Shown here: in pieces, positions 53,692 through 63,207 of the stretch
Numbering within the stretch: position 1 is the stretch's first letter
How the letters are laid out: each line of letters opens with the position of its first letter
Assembly (NCBI GenBank): GCA_037045535.1
Contig: JBAOHI010000062.1
Span: forward strand, 124,001 to 188,000
DNA length: 64,000 nucleotides
Origin: Competibacter_A sp037045535
Lineage (GTDB): Bacteria; Pseudomonadota; Gammaproteobacteria; Competibacterales; Competibacteraceae
Reading direction: 5' to 3'
Program-made: the position numbers and the translations under genes
Notes under the pieces: generated by a model
Database searches by the model: none
What the model saw: only the letters and a program-made list of their open reading frames with translations
Told to the model about the DNA's origin: nothing

Positions 53692-56600
53692 ATGAGTGAG
53701 TATTCCGGATGGATCAGCGCTCTGAGGAAGTCAATGCGGATGGATTGGCCAATTGGACAGTTGCAACTTGGTTGGTTCGCTTGGCTTTGTTTGCTATTTT
53801 GTGCCGTTTTTCTGCCGATTCATTCCGCACTCGCATCGGACGCAGGCAAGATCGTGAGCGTGGTCGGAACCGTCGAAGTCATGCGAGAAAATCACTGGCA
53901 ACGGATCGAGACGGGCGAAACTTTAAGAGTCGGTGAAGCCATCAAAACGGCTGACGGTAGCCGCATCGCCATGCAACTCGCTAATGGTGCGCAGCTTAAA
54001 ATGAACGCCAATAGCCAAATGGAACTGAAGCAGATTGTGCCACGAAAAGAAGGATTGACGCCTGCTTCTACTTCCTCCTTGCGTAACATCCTGCGCTTGC
54101 TGGGTGGCGAAGTGTGGATGAATAGCAATGGTTTGCCCTTGGAGATTGAAACGATACCGGTAACGGCCACGATTCGGGGGACTGAATTTAATTTAGCGGT
54201 TGGGCCGGGGGAGGTAGCGCGGCTAGCGGTGCTGGAAGGGCGGGTCGAATTTCACAACGCGCAAGGCAGCGTGCAGGTTGCTGCCCACGAACAAGCGACG
54301 GCCCGGCGGGGCGAAGCGCCCCGCAAGAGCGTCCTGCTCGACCCGCTAGACGCGGTGCAATGGTCGCTCTACTACCCCGAGCTACCGGCGACCGATGCGG
54401 CGGGCGGCGGGCGGACCGACCCAAGCAACCCCCGATACTGGACCCAGACCGCGCGCGACCAACTCCTGCGTGGCCGGGTTCCCGCAGCCCAGCAAGCGCT
54501 CGACCGAGCCCTAGCGCTCGACCCGAACGACGCCACCGCCTACAGCCTGCGGGCCGTAGTCGCCCTGGTACAAAATCGCAAGGACGCCGCGCGCACGGCC
54601 GCCGAGCGAGCCGTCGCGGCCGACCCCACCGCCCCCATCGCCCACCTCAGTCTCAGCTGGGTCCAACAAGCCGAATTCGACCTCAACGGCGCCCTGGCCA
54701 GCGCCCGCCAAGCCGTCGCGCTCGCCCCCGACGACCCACAAGCCCTGATCCAGGAAAGCCGCCTACTGTTTGGCATGGGCCGAACCGAAGACGCCCTCAT
54801 CCTCGCCGAACGGGCCCGGCAGCGCGCCCCACAAGACGCCCTGGTCAACTCCACCTGGGGCTTCCTGCAACTGGCGCGCAACCGACGGGCCGACGCGACC
54901 GCCGCGTTTGAGCACGCCATCGCCCACGACTCGACCCTCGGCGAACCCCATCTTGGCCTAGGGCTCATCCTATTCCGGCAGAACCGGACCGCCGCCGCCG
55001 TCGCCGAACTCGAAAAGGCCACCCTACTCGAACCCAAAGTCTCGCTCTACAACAGCTACCTGGGCAAAGCGTACTACGAAACCCGAGACAACCGGCTCGC
55101 GCGCAAATACCTAGAAGCCGCCCAGCGGCTCGACCCCCGCGACCCCACGCCCTACTTCTACAGCGCCATCCGCCAGCAGAGCGTCAACCGCCCCGTCGAA
55201 GCCGTACAGGACCTGCAAACCTCCATCGACTTGAACCACAACCGCGCCGTCTATCGCTCCAAGCTGCTACTGGACGAGGATTTGGCCGCCCGCGAGGCGA
55301 GTTTGGCTCGTATTTATGACGATCTGGGTTTCGAGCAACTCGCCCAGATCGAAGCTTCTAAATCGTTGACTCTCGACCCAGTGAATTACTCGGCGCATCG
55401 TTTCTTGTCGGATAGCTATGCGTATCGACCACGCCATGAAATCGCGCGGGTCAGCGAGTTGCTGCAAGCTCAACTTTTACAGCCAATCAACATCAACCCG
55501 ATACAGCCGAGCCTCAGTGAAACCAACTTGAAAATCATCAATGGGTTTGGCGCTGCCACATTCAATGAATACACGTCGCTATTCGAGCGTGATCGAACGC
55601 AGGTTCTAGTTTCCGGCGTTGGTGGGAATAACAGTACCTTAGGAGAGGAGGCGGTGCTATCAGGTCTGGAAGGGAAGCTATCCTACAGCTTCGGTCAATA
55701 TCATTATGAAACCAATGGCTTTCGGGAAAATGCCGATCTCCAGCACGATATTTACAACGCTTTTATACAAGTTGCGGTAATGCCTCAGCTCAACTTGCAA
55801 GCTGAGTATCGTCGGCGCGAAACTGAAAGTGGCGATCTGGGGTTGCGGTTCGATGATAGCTTCGAGAGGAACTTGCGCTCTACGGTTCAACAAGATACCG
55901 CCCGGTTTGGAGCGCATTTCGTGGCTTCGCCACAATCCGATGTGATTTTCTCGGTAATCCACGGTGATCGTGAGGAAGAAGAGCATAATAGTAACGATAA
56001 AGGCTATCAAATCGAGGCTCAATATCTATTTCGATCCAACCCGTTTAATTTGATAACAGGTATCGGAGGCTATGATATTGATCACTGGGGAAGCTCATCT
56101 GAATCGGGTTTCACGGCAAAACAGCGGAATGCGTATACTTACGCCAATTTCACCGCACCAGAAAATCTAATCTGGACCTTTGGTTTGAGCTACAACGCCC
56201 TCGAACAATCCGAGAACCAACGTCTTGATCTCGATAAGATCAATCCAAAATTTGGCTTACAATGGCATATCGCCGACAACGCTCAATTGAGATTGGCTGC
56301 TTTTAGAACCTTGAAGCCGAGGTTAGTGGTTCAGCAAACCATTGAGCCTACTCAAATTGTGGGTTTCAATCAATTATTTGATGGGGCTAATGGAACTATG
56401 GCCGAACATTATGGCGTTGGTCTGGATTTTCTCCTTGCCGATGGGTTTTATGTGGGCGTGGAGGGAACCAGACGCGATCTGGAGATTCCAGATTTCAACG
56501 AAGATTTGATGGATTTTGATTTCCTTGATGGGCGGGAGAGATTATATTTTGGGTATTTCTATTGGACACCACACCCCCAATGGGCGATTCGGGGTGAATA

Positions 56601-57036
56601 TCGACTTGATAAAATCTTCGTGGATGGAGAATTTCGCTTATCTGATGATCTCGCCAAAATAGTGAATCAGCCATCTATTCCTGGTACCTATCAAGTCGAT
56701 ACTACTAGCGTGCCGCTGACTGTTCGGTATTTTAATCAATCAGGTTTTTTCAGTGGATTTGGAATGACATATGTCCACCAAGAAGTCGATAAGACAGGAT
56801 TTTTATCGGGAGATGATTTAAAAAGCGTGTCTGGCAGCGAGGATTTCATCCTGCTCGATGTGGTGATCGGTTATCGATTTCCCAAGCGGCGAGGTATCGT
56901 CAGCTTGGAGGTAAGTAATTTACTCGATAGAAAATTTTCCTATGAAGAAATATCCGATCTGTTATCGCCTGAAACGGAAAATCCTCGCTTCATTCCTGAG
57001 CGCCTGATTCTTTCGAAATTTACGCTCAACTTCTAA
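53692..57036 (+). CDS. FecR-TPR-outer membrane beta-barrel protein
   Basis: A 1114-residue protein. A membrane/signal segment (LGWFAWLCLLFCAVFLPIHS, about 27-48) is followed by a FecR domain (55-205: GKIVSVVGTVEVMRENHWQR, TATIRGTEFNLAVGPGEVA), TPR repeats (about 240-520) and a C-terminal region rich in alternating aromatic strands that ends KFTLNF with a terminal Phe, typical of outer-membrane barrels (about 600-1114). The TPR part (54300-55265) has far higher GC and almost only C/G-ending codons, unlike both flanks, so it looks grafted in. It precedes a PatA/PatG-type protease gene by 35 bases. Likely a surface or export component; exact job unknown. Confidence 0.82.
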   Translation: MSEYSGWISALRKSMRMDWPIGQLQLGWFAWLCLLFCAVFLPIHSALASDAGKIVSVVGTVEVMRENHWQRIETGETLRVGEAIKTADGSRIAMQLANGAQLKMNANSQMELKQIVPRKEGLTPASTSSLRNILRLLGGEVWMNSNGLPLEIETIPVTATIRGTEFNLAVGPGEVARLAVLEGRVEFHNAQGSVQVAAHEQATARRGEAPRKSVLLDPLDAVQWSLYYPELPATDAAGGGRTDPSNPRYWTQTARDQLLRGRVPAAQQALDRALALDPNDATAYSLRAVVALVQNRKDAARTAAERAVAADPTAPIAHLSLSWVQQAEFDLNGALASARQAVALAPDDPQALIQESRLLFGMGRTEDALILAERARQRAPQDALVNSTWGFLQLARNRRADATAAFEHAIAHDSTLGEPHLGLGLILFRQNRTAAAVAELEKATLLEPKVSLYNSYLGKAYYETRDNRLARKYLEAAQRLDPRDPTPYFYSAIRQQSVNRPVEAVQDLQTSIDLNHNRAVYRSKLLLDEDLAAREASLARIYDDLGFEQLAQIEASKSLTLDPVNYSAHRFLSDSYAYRPRHEIARVSELLQAQLLQPININPIQPSLSETNLKIINGFGAATFNEYTSLFERDRTQVLVSGVGGNNSTLGEEAVLSGLEGKLSYSFGQYHYETNGFRENADLQHDIYNAFIQVAVMPQLNLQAEYRRRETESGDLGLRFDDSFERNLRSTVQQDTARFGAHFVASPQSDVIFSVIHGDREEEEHNSNDKGYQIEAQYLFRSNPFNLITGIGGYDIDHWGSSSESGFTAKQRNAYTYANFTAPENLIWTFGLSYNALEQSENQRLDLDKINPKFGLQWHIADNAQLRLAAFRTLKPRLVVQQTIEPTQIVGFNQLFDGANGTMAEHYGVGLDFLLADGFYVGVEGTRRDLEIPDFNEDLMDFDFLDGRERLYFGYFYWTPHPQWAIRGEYRLDKIFVDGEFRLSDDLAKIVNQPSIPGTYQVDTTSVPLTVRYFNQSGFFSGFGMTYVHQEVDKTGFLSGDDLKSVSGSEDFILLDVVIGYRFPKRRGIVSLEVSNLLDRKFSYEEISDLLSPETENPRFIPERLILSKFTLNF

Positions 57037-57071
57037 CTGGTCCGTATTTCCGACTAATCTGGACTAAAGCG

Positions 57072-59040
57072 ATGCAATTAGTGGATCGCGCAAGCATCAC
57101 CGCCACCGATATCGAGGAAATAGCAGGTCTTCGGGCGCTCTGGGCTGAAACTCTCGGCGACCCTCGTATCCTCATCGCTTTCTTGGATGGTCCAATTGAT
57201 CGCACTCATCCGGCCCTAGTTGGCGCGAAGCTCGCTTTGGCAAGTACCAGCGATACGAGCGTGGGTCGAGGCTTTGCTTTATGCCACGGTACCCAAGTCG
57301 CTAGTATTATTTTGGGTCAGCGCAACGGGTATATCCAAGGTATCGCCCCCCGTTGCCGTGGCCTGATTGTACCTGTCATCAGTGATAGGGCCGATGGTTC
57401 GTTCGCTTCCTATTCGCAGCTTGGGTTAGCTCAAGCGATTGCGTTGGCTGTTCAGGCGGGCGCCAATATTATCAATATCAGCTTAGGCCAGTATTCCGCT
57501 GACGGAGTTGCCCATCCGCTATTAGTCAAGGCTGTCAACGATTGCGTCGCTTGCAATGTACTGATCGTGGCCGCCGTCGGTAACGAGGGCCATGATGGCC
57601 TCTCCATCCCAGCCGCACTACCCTCGGTGTTGGCGGTGGGGGCGATGGATAGCCAAGGTTTGCCTTTGGAGTTCAGCAATTGGGGCGAGAAATACCGAAC
57701 CCAGGGTATCTTGGCCATCGGCGAAAACATTCCGACCGCGAATAGCGGCGGTGATATCGCCATCAGCAGTGGCACCAGTTATGCCACCCCGATTGTTTCC
57801 GGGGTCGTCGCCCTGCTGGCAAGCTTGCAACTCGAACGTGGGTTTCGGCCCAATCTTCGCGCGATACGAGAGGCGATCCTGCGCAGCGCGACGGGCTGCG
57901 AAGCACAATCTGCGCCAGACTGTCGCCGTCTGTTGGCTGGGCGACTTAATATTGATGGGGCGAAATCGCTCCTGTTTCAAGGAGTTAGTACGATGCCAAA
58001 CGTAACCGAAACACCAGTGATCGGGCAACCAGCTGCCGATATTGATCACCCTGGCAAGTCATCCCAGATATATTTTTCCAACGAACCGGCGCAGATCTCG
58101 ACAGATCGATACCTGCCCTTTTCAATGGATGCTTCCGCGTTTACTACTGGAACCTCATTGATCGAGGGCGCACCCCGAACTGCCGTTGGCATCGACTGCA
58201 ATGTGTGGCGGCGGACTGATGCAATGGGTATTCGCCTTGGGAAAGCTGGGCTATGATTTTGGAACCGAGGCGCGTCGTGACTCCATCCGCCAGCACATGC
58301 AGCAGCCAGCTCCTGGCTTTGATCCAAACCCTCACGATCCGGCGCAACTATTAAGCTATCTTCAGGATAATTCTTGGGAGGCTGCCGCCATTATTTGGAC
58401 GCTGAACCTCGATGCCACTCCTATTTATGCAATAAAATCTTGTGGCGCTTTCGCAAGGGAAATTTATGAGCGGCTGCGTGATTTTCTACATCAACAACTC
58501 GATAATGCCGTGGAGCGTGTGTCAATCCCTGGCCGCATCGCAGGTAATGTGCGATTGATGAACGGGCAAGTAGTTCCAGTTATTCAGCCGGATCGGCGCG
58601 GCATGTACAGTTGGAGAACTGACCAATTGATCGACCTTGTTTCAAAAGAACTAGGGTATAGCGAATCCGAACAGGATGAACTTGCAAGATGTAAGGAGCG
58701 AGTCGGTAATTTTTTTGTTCGAGCCTACGAGGAATTGCGCAATCTGGGTATTTCTCCTCAGGATCGGGCACTCAATTACTCCGCTACTAATGCCATGCTG
58801 GTCGCACAAGTGTTTAAGGAGGCTATTAAGGAAAACCTCGTACTTGGCAAGTACGAGGTGGAACGAAGTCCGGTTTGTCGGCCTGAATCGGATTGCTGGG
58901 ATGTCAAGCTGACCTTTTTTAATCCTAGCAAGATATTTGAACAGGCCAGCAAAGTGTATTTATTTACAGTCGACGTAGGCGATGTCGTTCCGGTGATGGT
59001 TGGTAAAGTGCGTTCCTGGTTTGTGTACGTTCGTCCATGA
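57072..59040 (+). CDS. PatA/PatG-family subtilisin-like protease (one frameshift)
   Basis: The first frame holds an S8 peptidase domain with Asp39 (IAFLDGPIDRTHP), His72 (CHGTQVASI), oxyanion Asn171 (AVGNEGHDG) and Ser236 (SSGTSYATP), a full triad, then a linker. Near 58205 the frame shifts; the rest reads LMQWVFALGKLGYDFGTEAR, IIWTLNLDATPIYAIKSCG and ERVSIPGRIAGNVRLMNGQV, then RGMYSW: the C-terminal domain shared by the cyanobactin proteases PatA and PatG. Total about 655 residues, a PatA-like size without PatG's oxidase part. In cyanobactin pathways these cut the precursor's leader (PatA) or follower with cyclisation (PatG). A small peptide gene follows 42 bases later. Confidence 0.87.
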
Positions 59041-59082
59041 ACCATGAGCAATATCAATGGTGCATAATTTCAAGGAGTTGTC

Positions 59083-59280
59083 ATGAATCATTTACCTAAC
59101 TTGGCCCTAGGCGTTGATCGTAATGCTGGTATTGGAGCAGAAGAGCGCCAAAAAGCTACTACCCAAACGGCTGGTTCTGAGATGGGCCAAATTAACCCAA
59201 ATCAATTCACATTGTATGGCATATGTTGTGATACTTGGTGGGAGGGAGGTACGAAGAAGAGAAAATGCTATCAGTGTTGA
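59083..59280 (+). CDS. Candidate ribosomal peptide precursor, Cys-rich C-terminus
   Basis: A 65-residue peptide behind a good AAGGAG site: leader-like MNHLPNLALGVDRNAGIGAE, a polar middle (QKATTQTAGSEMGQINPN) and a distinct C-terminal part FTLYGICCDTWWEGG ending KCYQC, with Cys at 48, 49, 62 and 65. It directly follows the PatA/PatG-type protease and is closed by an intrinsic terminator. Size, position and the sudden change to Cys/aromatic residues suggest a RiPP precursor cut by the protease. No YcaO cyclodehydratase is visible nearby, so thiazoline formation is not supported; disulfides or macrocyclisation are alternatives. Confidence 0.65.
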   Translation: MNHLPNLALGVDRNAGIGAEERQKATTQTAGSEMGQINPNQFTLYGICCDTWWEGGTKKRKCYQC

Positions 59281-59370
59281 TGATAGCCTTGTTTTTCTAT
59301 TCGCCACAATCTGCATCAATTCATGCTGTTACTCATAAATCGATGGAGTTCCAATAAGCGCGTTTGAGCT

Positions 59371-59405
59371 AGCGGCGATATCATTCATCGCCGCTATTTG
59401 TTTTT
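59371..59405 (+). terminator. Intrinsic terminator of the peptide-maturation locus
   Basis: agcggcgat and atcgccgct form a perfect 9-bp stem with a 7-base loop, followed by atttgttttt. It lies 91 bases after the precursor stop and closes the plus-strand block 53692-59280. Confidence 0.9.
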
Positions 59406-59442
59406 GGCAGGTCTTTATTTCCATTGGTTTTCCCCGCCTTAC

Positions 59443-59471
59443 AAAAAAGGCCGCGATGTGACTCGCGGCCT
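59443..59471 (-). terminator. Intrinsic terminator of the PASTA-propeller gene
   Basis: On the minus strand GGCCGCGA and TCGCGGCC form a perfect 8-bp stem with a GTCACA loop, followed by TTTTTT. It lies 22 bases after the stop at 59494. Confidence 0.92.
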
Positions 59472-59493
59472 GTGTCGGATGATTCAGACTGGT

Positions 59494-62400
59494 TCAGGGG
59501 TCGGCGTTATCGCCCCCGAACAGCCAACTATTGAGCATATAGGTTCCTTCCACGACCTCTGAATCGGCCCACGTATCCTTGAAGGCGATCGCTTTCAGGA
59601 TAATCTTGACGTTCGCGGTGTTCGCCGCGAGCACAACGGATTCCCCGTTACCGATCAGGGTTCCGACGGTAGAAGTCGGTGTAGTGCCATCCGTGGTGTA
59701 GCGGATAGAAGCCCCTGCTGTCGTGGTGCTGATCTTGACCGTCACGTTGCCCGGAAATGCGCCGCTGGAAGGATCCAGGGTCGGCGTCGCCACAGTTGCG
59801 AGCGGTCCCACGAATTGTCCGAAAGCCCACGGCCCCAACCCCGTCGGTATCGTGGCGATGATCGCATGGCTTTGACTATCGACCACGGAAACCGTGTTGT
59901 CATCGGTGTTGGCGACGTAGACCCGCTTGCTGTCCGGACTGACCGCGACGCCGTAGGGTTTCTTGCCGACCGGGATGATATCGACCACGGCGTGATTCGC
60001 GGTTGTGTCGATCACGAACAAACGGTTACCGGCGCCATCGGTGACGTACAGCCGGTTGCCGTCCGGACTGACCGCGACGCCACGCGGCACCAGAGGTTGC
60101 GGCGCGCCGCCAAACTCGTCCAGTGTGATGACACCGATCACCCGGTTGAACACCGTTTCCATGATCGAAACGGTTCGGTCGCCGGAATTGGCCACGTAGA
60201 CCAGCGAGCCATCCGGATGGACCGCCACGCCTTCAGGCGCCGAGCCAACCGCGACCGAGCCGACTTGTGTCTTCAGATCAGCGTCGAAAATCGACAAGGA
60301 GCCAACGCACTGATCAGGGTTGACGTTAACCGGCGGACGGGCCACCAGCGCGTCGCATTGATCGACGTAGGGGTTGGTTTCGTCGTCTGAGAACGAGTTG
60401 ACCGTCCGGTTGGTCACGTAGACCAGCGGCCGCAACGGATTGGGATGTGCGGCTATGCCGCGCGGGTAGGAGTTCGCGCTCAAGTTAGGCACGTTGAGGT
60501 CGATGAACGGCTGGTTGGTGCTGGTATTGATCACCGAGAGGCTGAAGCTACCCTCGTTGGCGACGAACAGCCGTTCGCCGGTGGGGTTGAGGGCGATACC
60601 CAACGGCGCCACACCGACCGAAATGGTGGTGGCTACCTTGCGCTCAATCAGATCAATGACTGAAACCGTACCGGCGCTCTGGCCGAACCGTGGGCGGTTG
60701 GCGATGTAAAGCTTGGTTCCATCTGGATGGACCGTGATACCGCTTGGGCCGCTGCCACTGATGCCGACCGGTATGTTGTCCACGACTTGATTGGTTTCCG
60801 GGTTCAGGACGGAAACCGTGCCGCCGGCGTAATTGGTGATGTAGGCTGGGCCACTGAATAGGCCGTAGGCGTAGGGGCCAAAAGACATCACCAGATTGAC
60901 CTTGCTGCTGATCGCGACCGTGGAGTCCGACGCTGGACTTTGGCGGATGACCTGTCCGGCCGGTACTTCCGCGCTGCGCTGGTTGGACACCAGGCCGACC
61001 TGTAGGTTGGCTTCGATCAGCTTGGTAGTAGCTGCTGCCAGTGTGAGGCCCGTGAGGTCGGGAACCTGAGTTTGCGGGCGGGCGGCTGGATCTTCGGGAA
61101 TCGGTCCCAGCGATACCACCAGGTTGACCGGCCAGCCCACTGGCACAGAAGCGGTCATCAGCGGATTCTGGCTGATAACGCGGCCTTCCTCGACGGTGTT
61201 GCTGGTTTGCCGGGACACAAAACCGACCGTCAAACCGGCATTATTGATTACAACTGTCGCATCAGCCAAGGTCAACCCAACCACGCGCGGGGCGACGACC
61301 GGCGGCTGCGAGCCAGAGGATACGACCAGATTGACCGTGGTGTTGTAGCCGATCGAGGTTCCGGCGGTCGGAACTTGAGCGGCAACCTTACCGGCTGGAA
61401 TTTCAGGATCGCTGCGCACGGTGGTGGAGCCGATCTCCGACAGGCAGGTCGCGAACAGGATTTGGCGGGCATCATCGACCGTCTGGTTGACGACATCAGG
61501 CACGGTGCATTGTTGCGCTTGGGAAAGACCGGTGGAGACGATCAAGTCGACGGCGGAACCGGCCTCGACTTGAGTGCCAGCCACCGGGTCCGTCTTGATC
61601 ACGTTGCCGGACGGGGTGCTCGGGTCCGGCTGGGTCAGCGTATTACCCACGGTGAGGCCGGCGGTTTGCAGGACCGATCGAGCAGCTTCCGCCGACAGGC
61701 CCGTCACGTCCGGAACTTTGACAACGCCTGCCGGACCCAAGGAGACGGTCAGGCTGACGGCGGTACCAGCTGCCACCTTGCTGCCGGCCGCTGGACTCTG
61801 GTCGAGCACGTTGCCGGCGGGAACACTGTCGTCAAATTTCGAGATGGTGGCACCGACGAGTAGTCCGACATTGCGGATAGCAGCGGTGGCGGCGGTCTTG
61901 CTCAAGCCAACCACGTCCGGAACCTCGATATCGCCAGGTGTTACCGTGGGCGTGCTCGGTTTGGCGGGACCCGAGGAGATGGTCACGTTGATGAGGGATC
62001 CTGGAGCCGCTTGAGAGCCACCACTGGGATTTTGGCCGATGACAACACCGGCGGCAACGGTCTCGCTGGAAGCCTGGCTAATGGTGCCGAGTTTAAAACC
62101 TGCGCCTTCAAGCGCGGTTTGGGCACTGGCCAGGGCTTGGCCAACCACGTTGGGTACCGTGACCGGCGCCTTCCCAGACGAGACGACGAGGTTGACGGCG
62201 GTGTTGATGGCAGCCTGGAAGCCAGAAGGAGGATCTTGGCTGATTACGCTGCCAGCAGCGACGGTTTCGCTGGTAGCTTGGGTGACAGTACCAACTCGTA
62301 GACACTGAGTAGTACCGGTCACACAGGTGCTCTTGATCAGCGCCTCGGCGTCCAGTTGAGTTTTACCGACTACATCCGGAACTGCCAGCAACGCGGGACC

Positions 62401-62940
62401 CGAAGAGACAACGATGTTAACGGCGGAGCCGGCGGGAGTCTGAAAGCCGGTGGTGGGATCCTGGCTGATGACAGTACCCTTAGGGACGGTGGAGCTGGCC
62501 GCCTCGGTGACAGTGCCGACTTTCAGACACTGGGTGGAATTGGGCACGCAGGTATTGGCGATGGTCAATGAGGCGGCTTGTTGGAGCTGGCCCACCACGT
62601 TTGGGACAGTTAGCCGGTTAGATACGACGATGTTGACAGTGGTACTAGCAGCGGGGACGCCGGCGCCCGCCTGCGGATCTTGGCTGATGACAGTACCGGC
62701 TGCGACATTGGGGTTGAAAGCGTAGGTGACGTTGACTTTTAAGCACCCCGCAGCGACTGCTGGAGGCCCTGCGGAGGCGGGATCGCATTGTGCTGTGATC
62801 GCGGCCTTGGCATCTAGCTCAGTTTGGCCGACCACATCCGGAACGGTTGCCGCCGCGCTGATCCGTGGGTAGGCGGAAAATAATAATCCTAAAAAAATTA
62901 GCAGGAACGACGTGGACAAGAATTGGATTTTTGCTCTCAT
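59494..62940 (-). CDS. Secreted PASTA / YVTN beta-propeller protein
   Basis: A 1148-residue exported protein. ATG 62940 follows GAGGAGC and opens a signal peptide (FLSTSFLLIFLGLLFSAYP). Residues about 30-685 hold nine PASTA domains, each starting like VPDVVGQTELDAKAAI; several carry paired Cys. Residues about 690-1045 form a YVTN/YncE-type beta-propeller (AYITNYAGGTVSVLNPETNQ; KLYIANRP; RVYVANTDDNTVSVVDSQ). The C-terminus (1050-1135) is a chitobiase/beta-hexosaminidase C-terminal-like domain (SIRYTTDGTTPTSTVG). PASTA domains normally bind muropeptides in kinases and PBPs; here no kinase or enzyme is attached. It is probably a cell-wall or matrix-binding surface protein. Confidence 0.88.
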   Translation of the reverse strand: MRAKIQFLSTSFLLIFLGLLFSAYPRISAAATVPDVVGQTELDAKAAITAQCDPASAGPPAVAAGCLKVNVTYAFNPNVAAGTVISQDPQAGAGVPAASTTVNIVVSNRLTVPNVVGQLQQAASLTIANTCVPNSTQCLKVGTVTEAASSTVPKGTVISQDPTTGFQTPAGSAVNIVVSSGPALLAVPDVVGKTQLDAEALIKSTCVTGTTQCLRVGTVTQATSETVAAGSVISQDPPSGFQAAINTAVNLVVSSGKAPVTVPNVVGQALASAQTALEGAGFKLGTISQASSETVAAGVVIGQNPSGGSQAAPGSLINVTISSGPAKPSTPTVTPGDIEVPDVVGLSKTAATAAIRNVGLLVGATISKFDDSVPAGNVLDQSPAAGSKVAAGTAVSLTVSLGPAGVVKVPDVTGLSAEAARSVLQTAGLTVGNTLTQPDPSTPSGNVIKTDPVAGTQVEAGSAVDLIVSTGLSQAQQCTVPDVVNQTVDDARQILFATCLSEIGSTTVRSDPEIPAGKVAAQVPTAGTSIGYNTTVNLVVSSGSQPPVVAPRVVGLTLADATVVINNAGLTVGFVSRQTSNTVEEGRVISQNPLMTASVPVGWPVNLVVSLGPIPEDPAARPQTQVPDLTGLTLAAATTKLIEANLQVGLVSNQRSAEVPAGQVIRQSPASDSTVAISSKVNLVMSFGPYAYGLFSGPAYITNYAGGTVSVLNPETNQVVDNIPVGISGSGPSGITVHPDGTKLYIANRPRFGQSAGTVSVIDLIERKVATTISVGVAPLGIALNPTGERLFVANEGSFSLSVINTSTNQPFIDLNVPNLSANSYPRGIAAHPNPLRPLVYVTNRTVNSFSDDETNPYVDQCDALVARPPVNVNPDQCVGSLSIFDADLKTQVGSVAVGSAPEGVAVHPDGSLVYVANSGDRTVSIMETVFNRVIGVITLDEFGGAPQPLVPRGVAVSPDGNRLYVTDGAGNRLFVIDTTANHAVVDIIPVGKKPYGVAVSPDSKRVYVANTDDNTVSVVDSQSHAIIATIPTGLGPWAFGQFVGPLATVATPTLDPSSGAFPGNVTVKISTTTAGASIRYTTDGTTPTSTVGTLIGNGESVVLAANTANVKIILKAIAFKDTWADSEVVEGTYMLNSWLFGGDNADP

Positions 62941-63207
62941 CAAAAGCTCCTCATTTTTGAGGCATTGCACCCTATACGCCTTGTTTGGAAGGCGCGGTTC
63001 TGCGAGCCGCGTCGTCCCCCTTTTTCCAAAGCAAAGTATAGCATCATTAGTTTTGAAGCCACTGTAAAGCAAACGAGGTGCCAACGCTGATTAAGTTCGC
63101 CGGTCCGAGTCGATCCACTCAGCCAACTGATAAGGGATAATCGAGTCGAAATTTTGACTACAATGGGTCGTGAAACCCGCTTTTCGGTCGTTTGCAGATT
63201 TTTCGTC

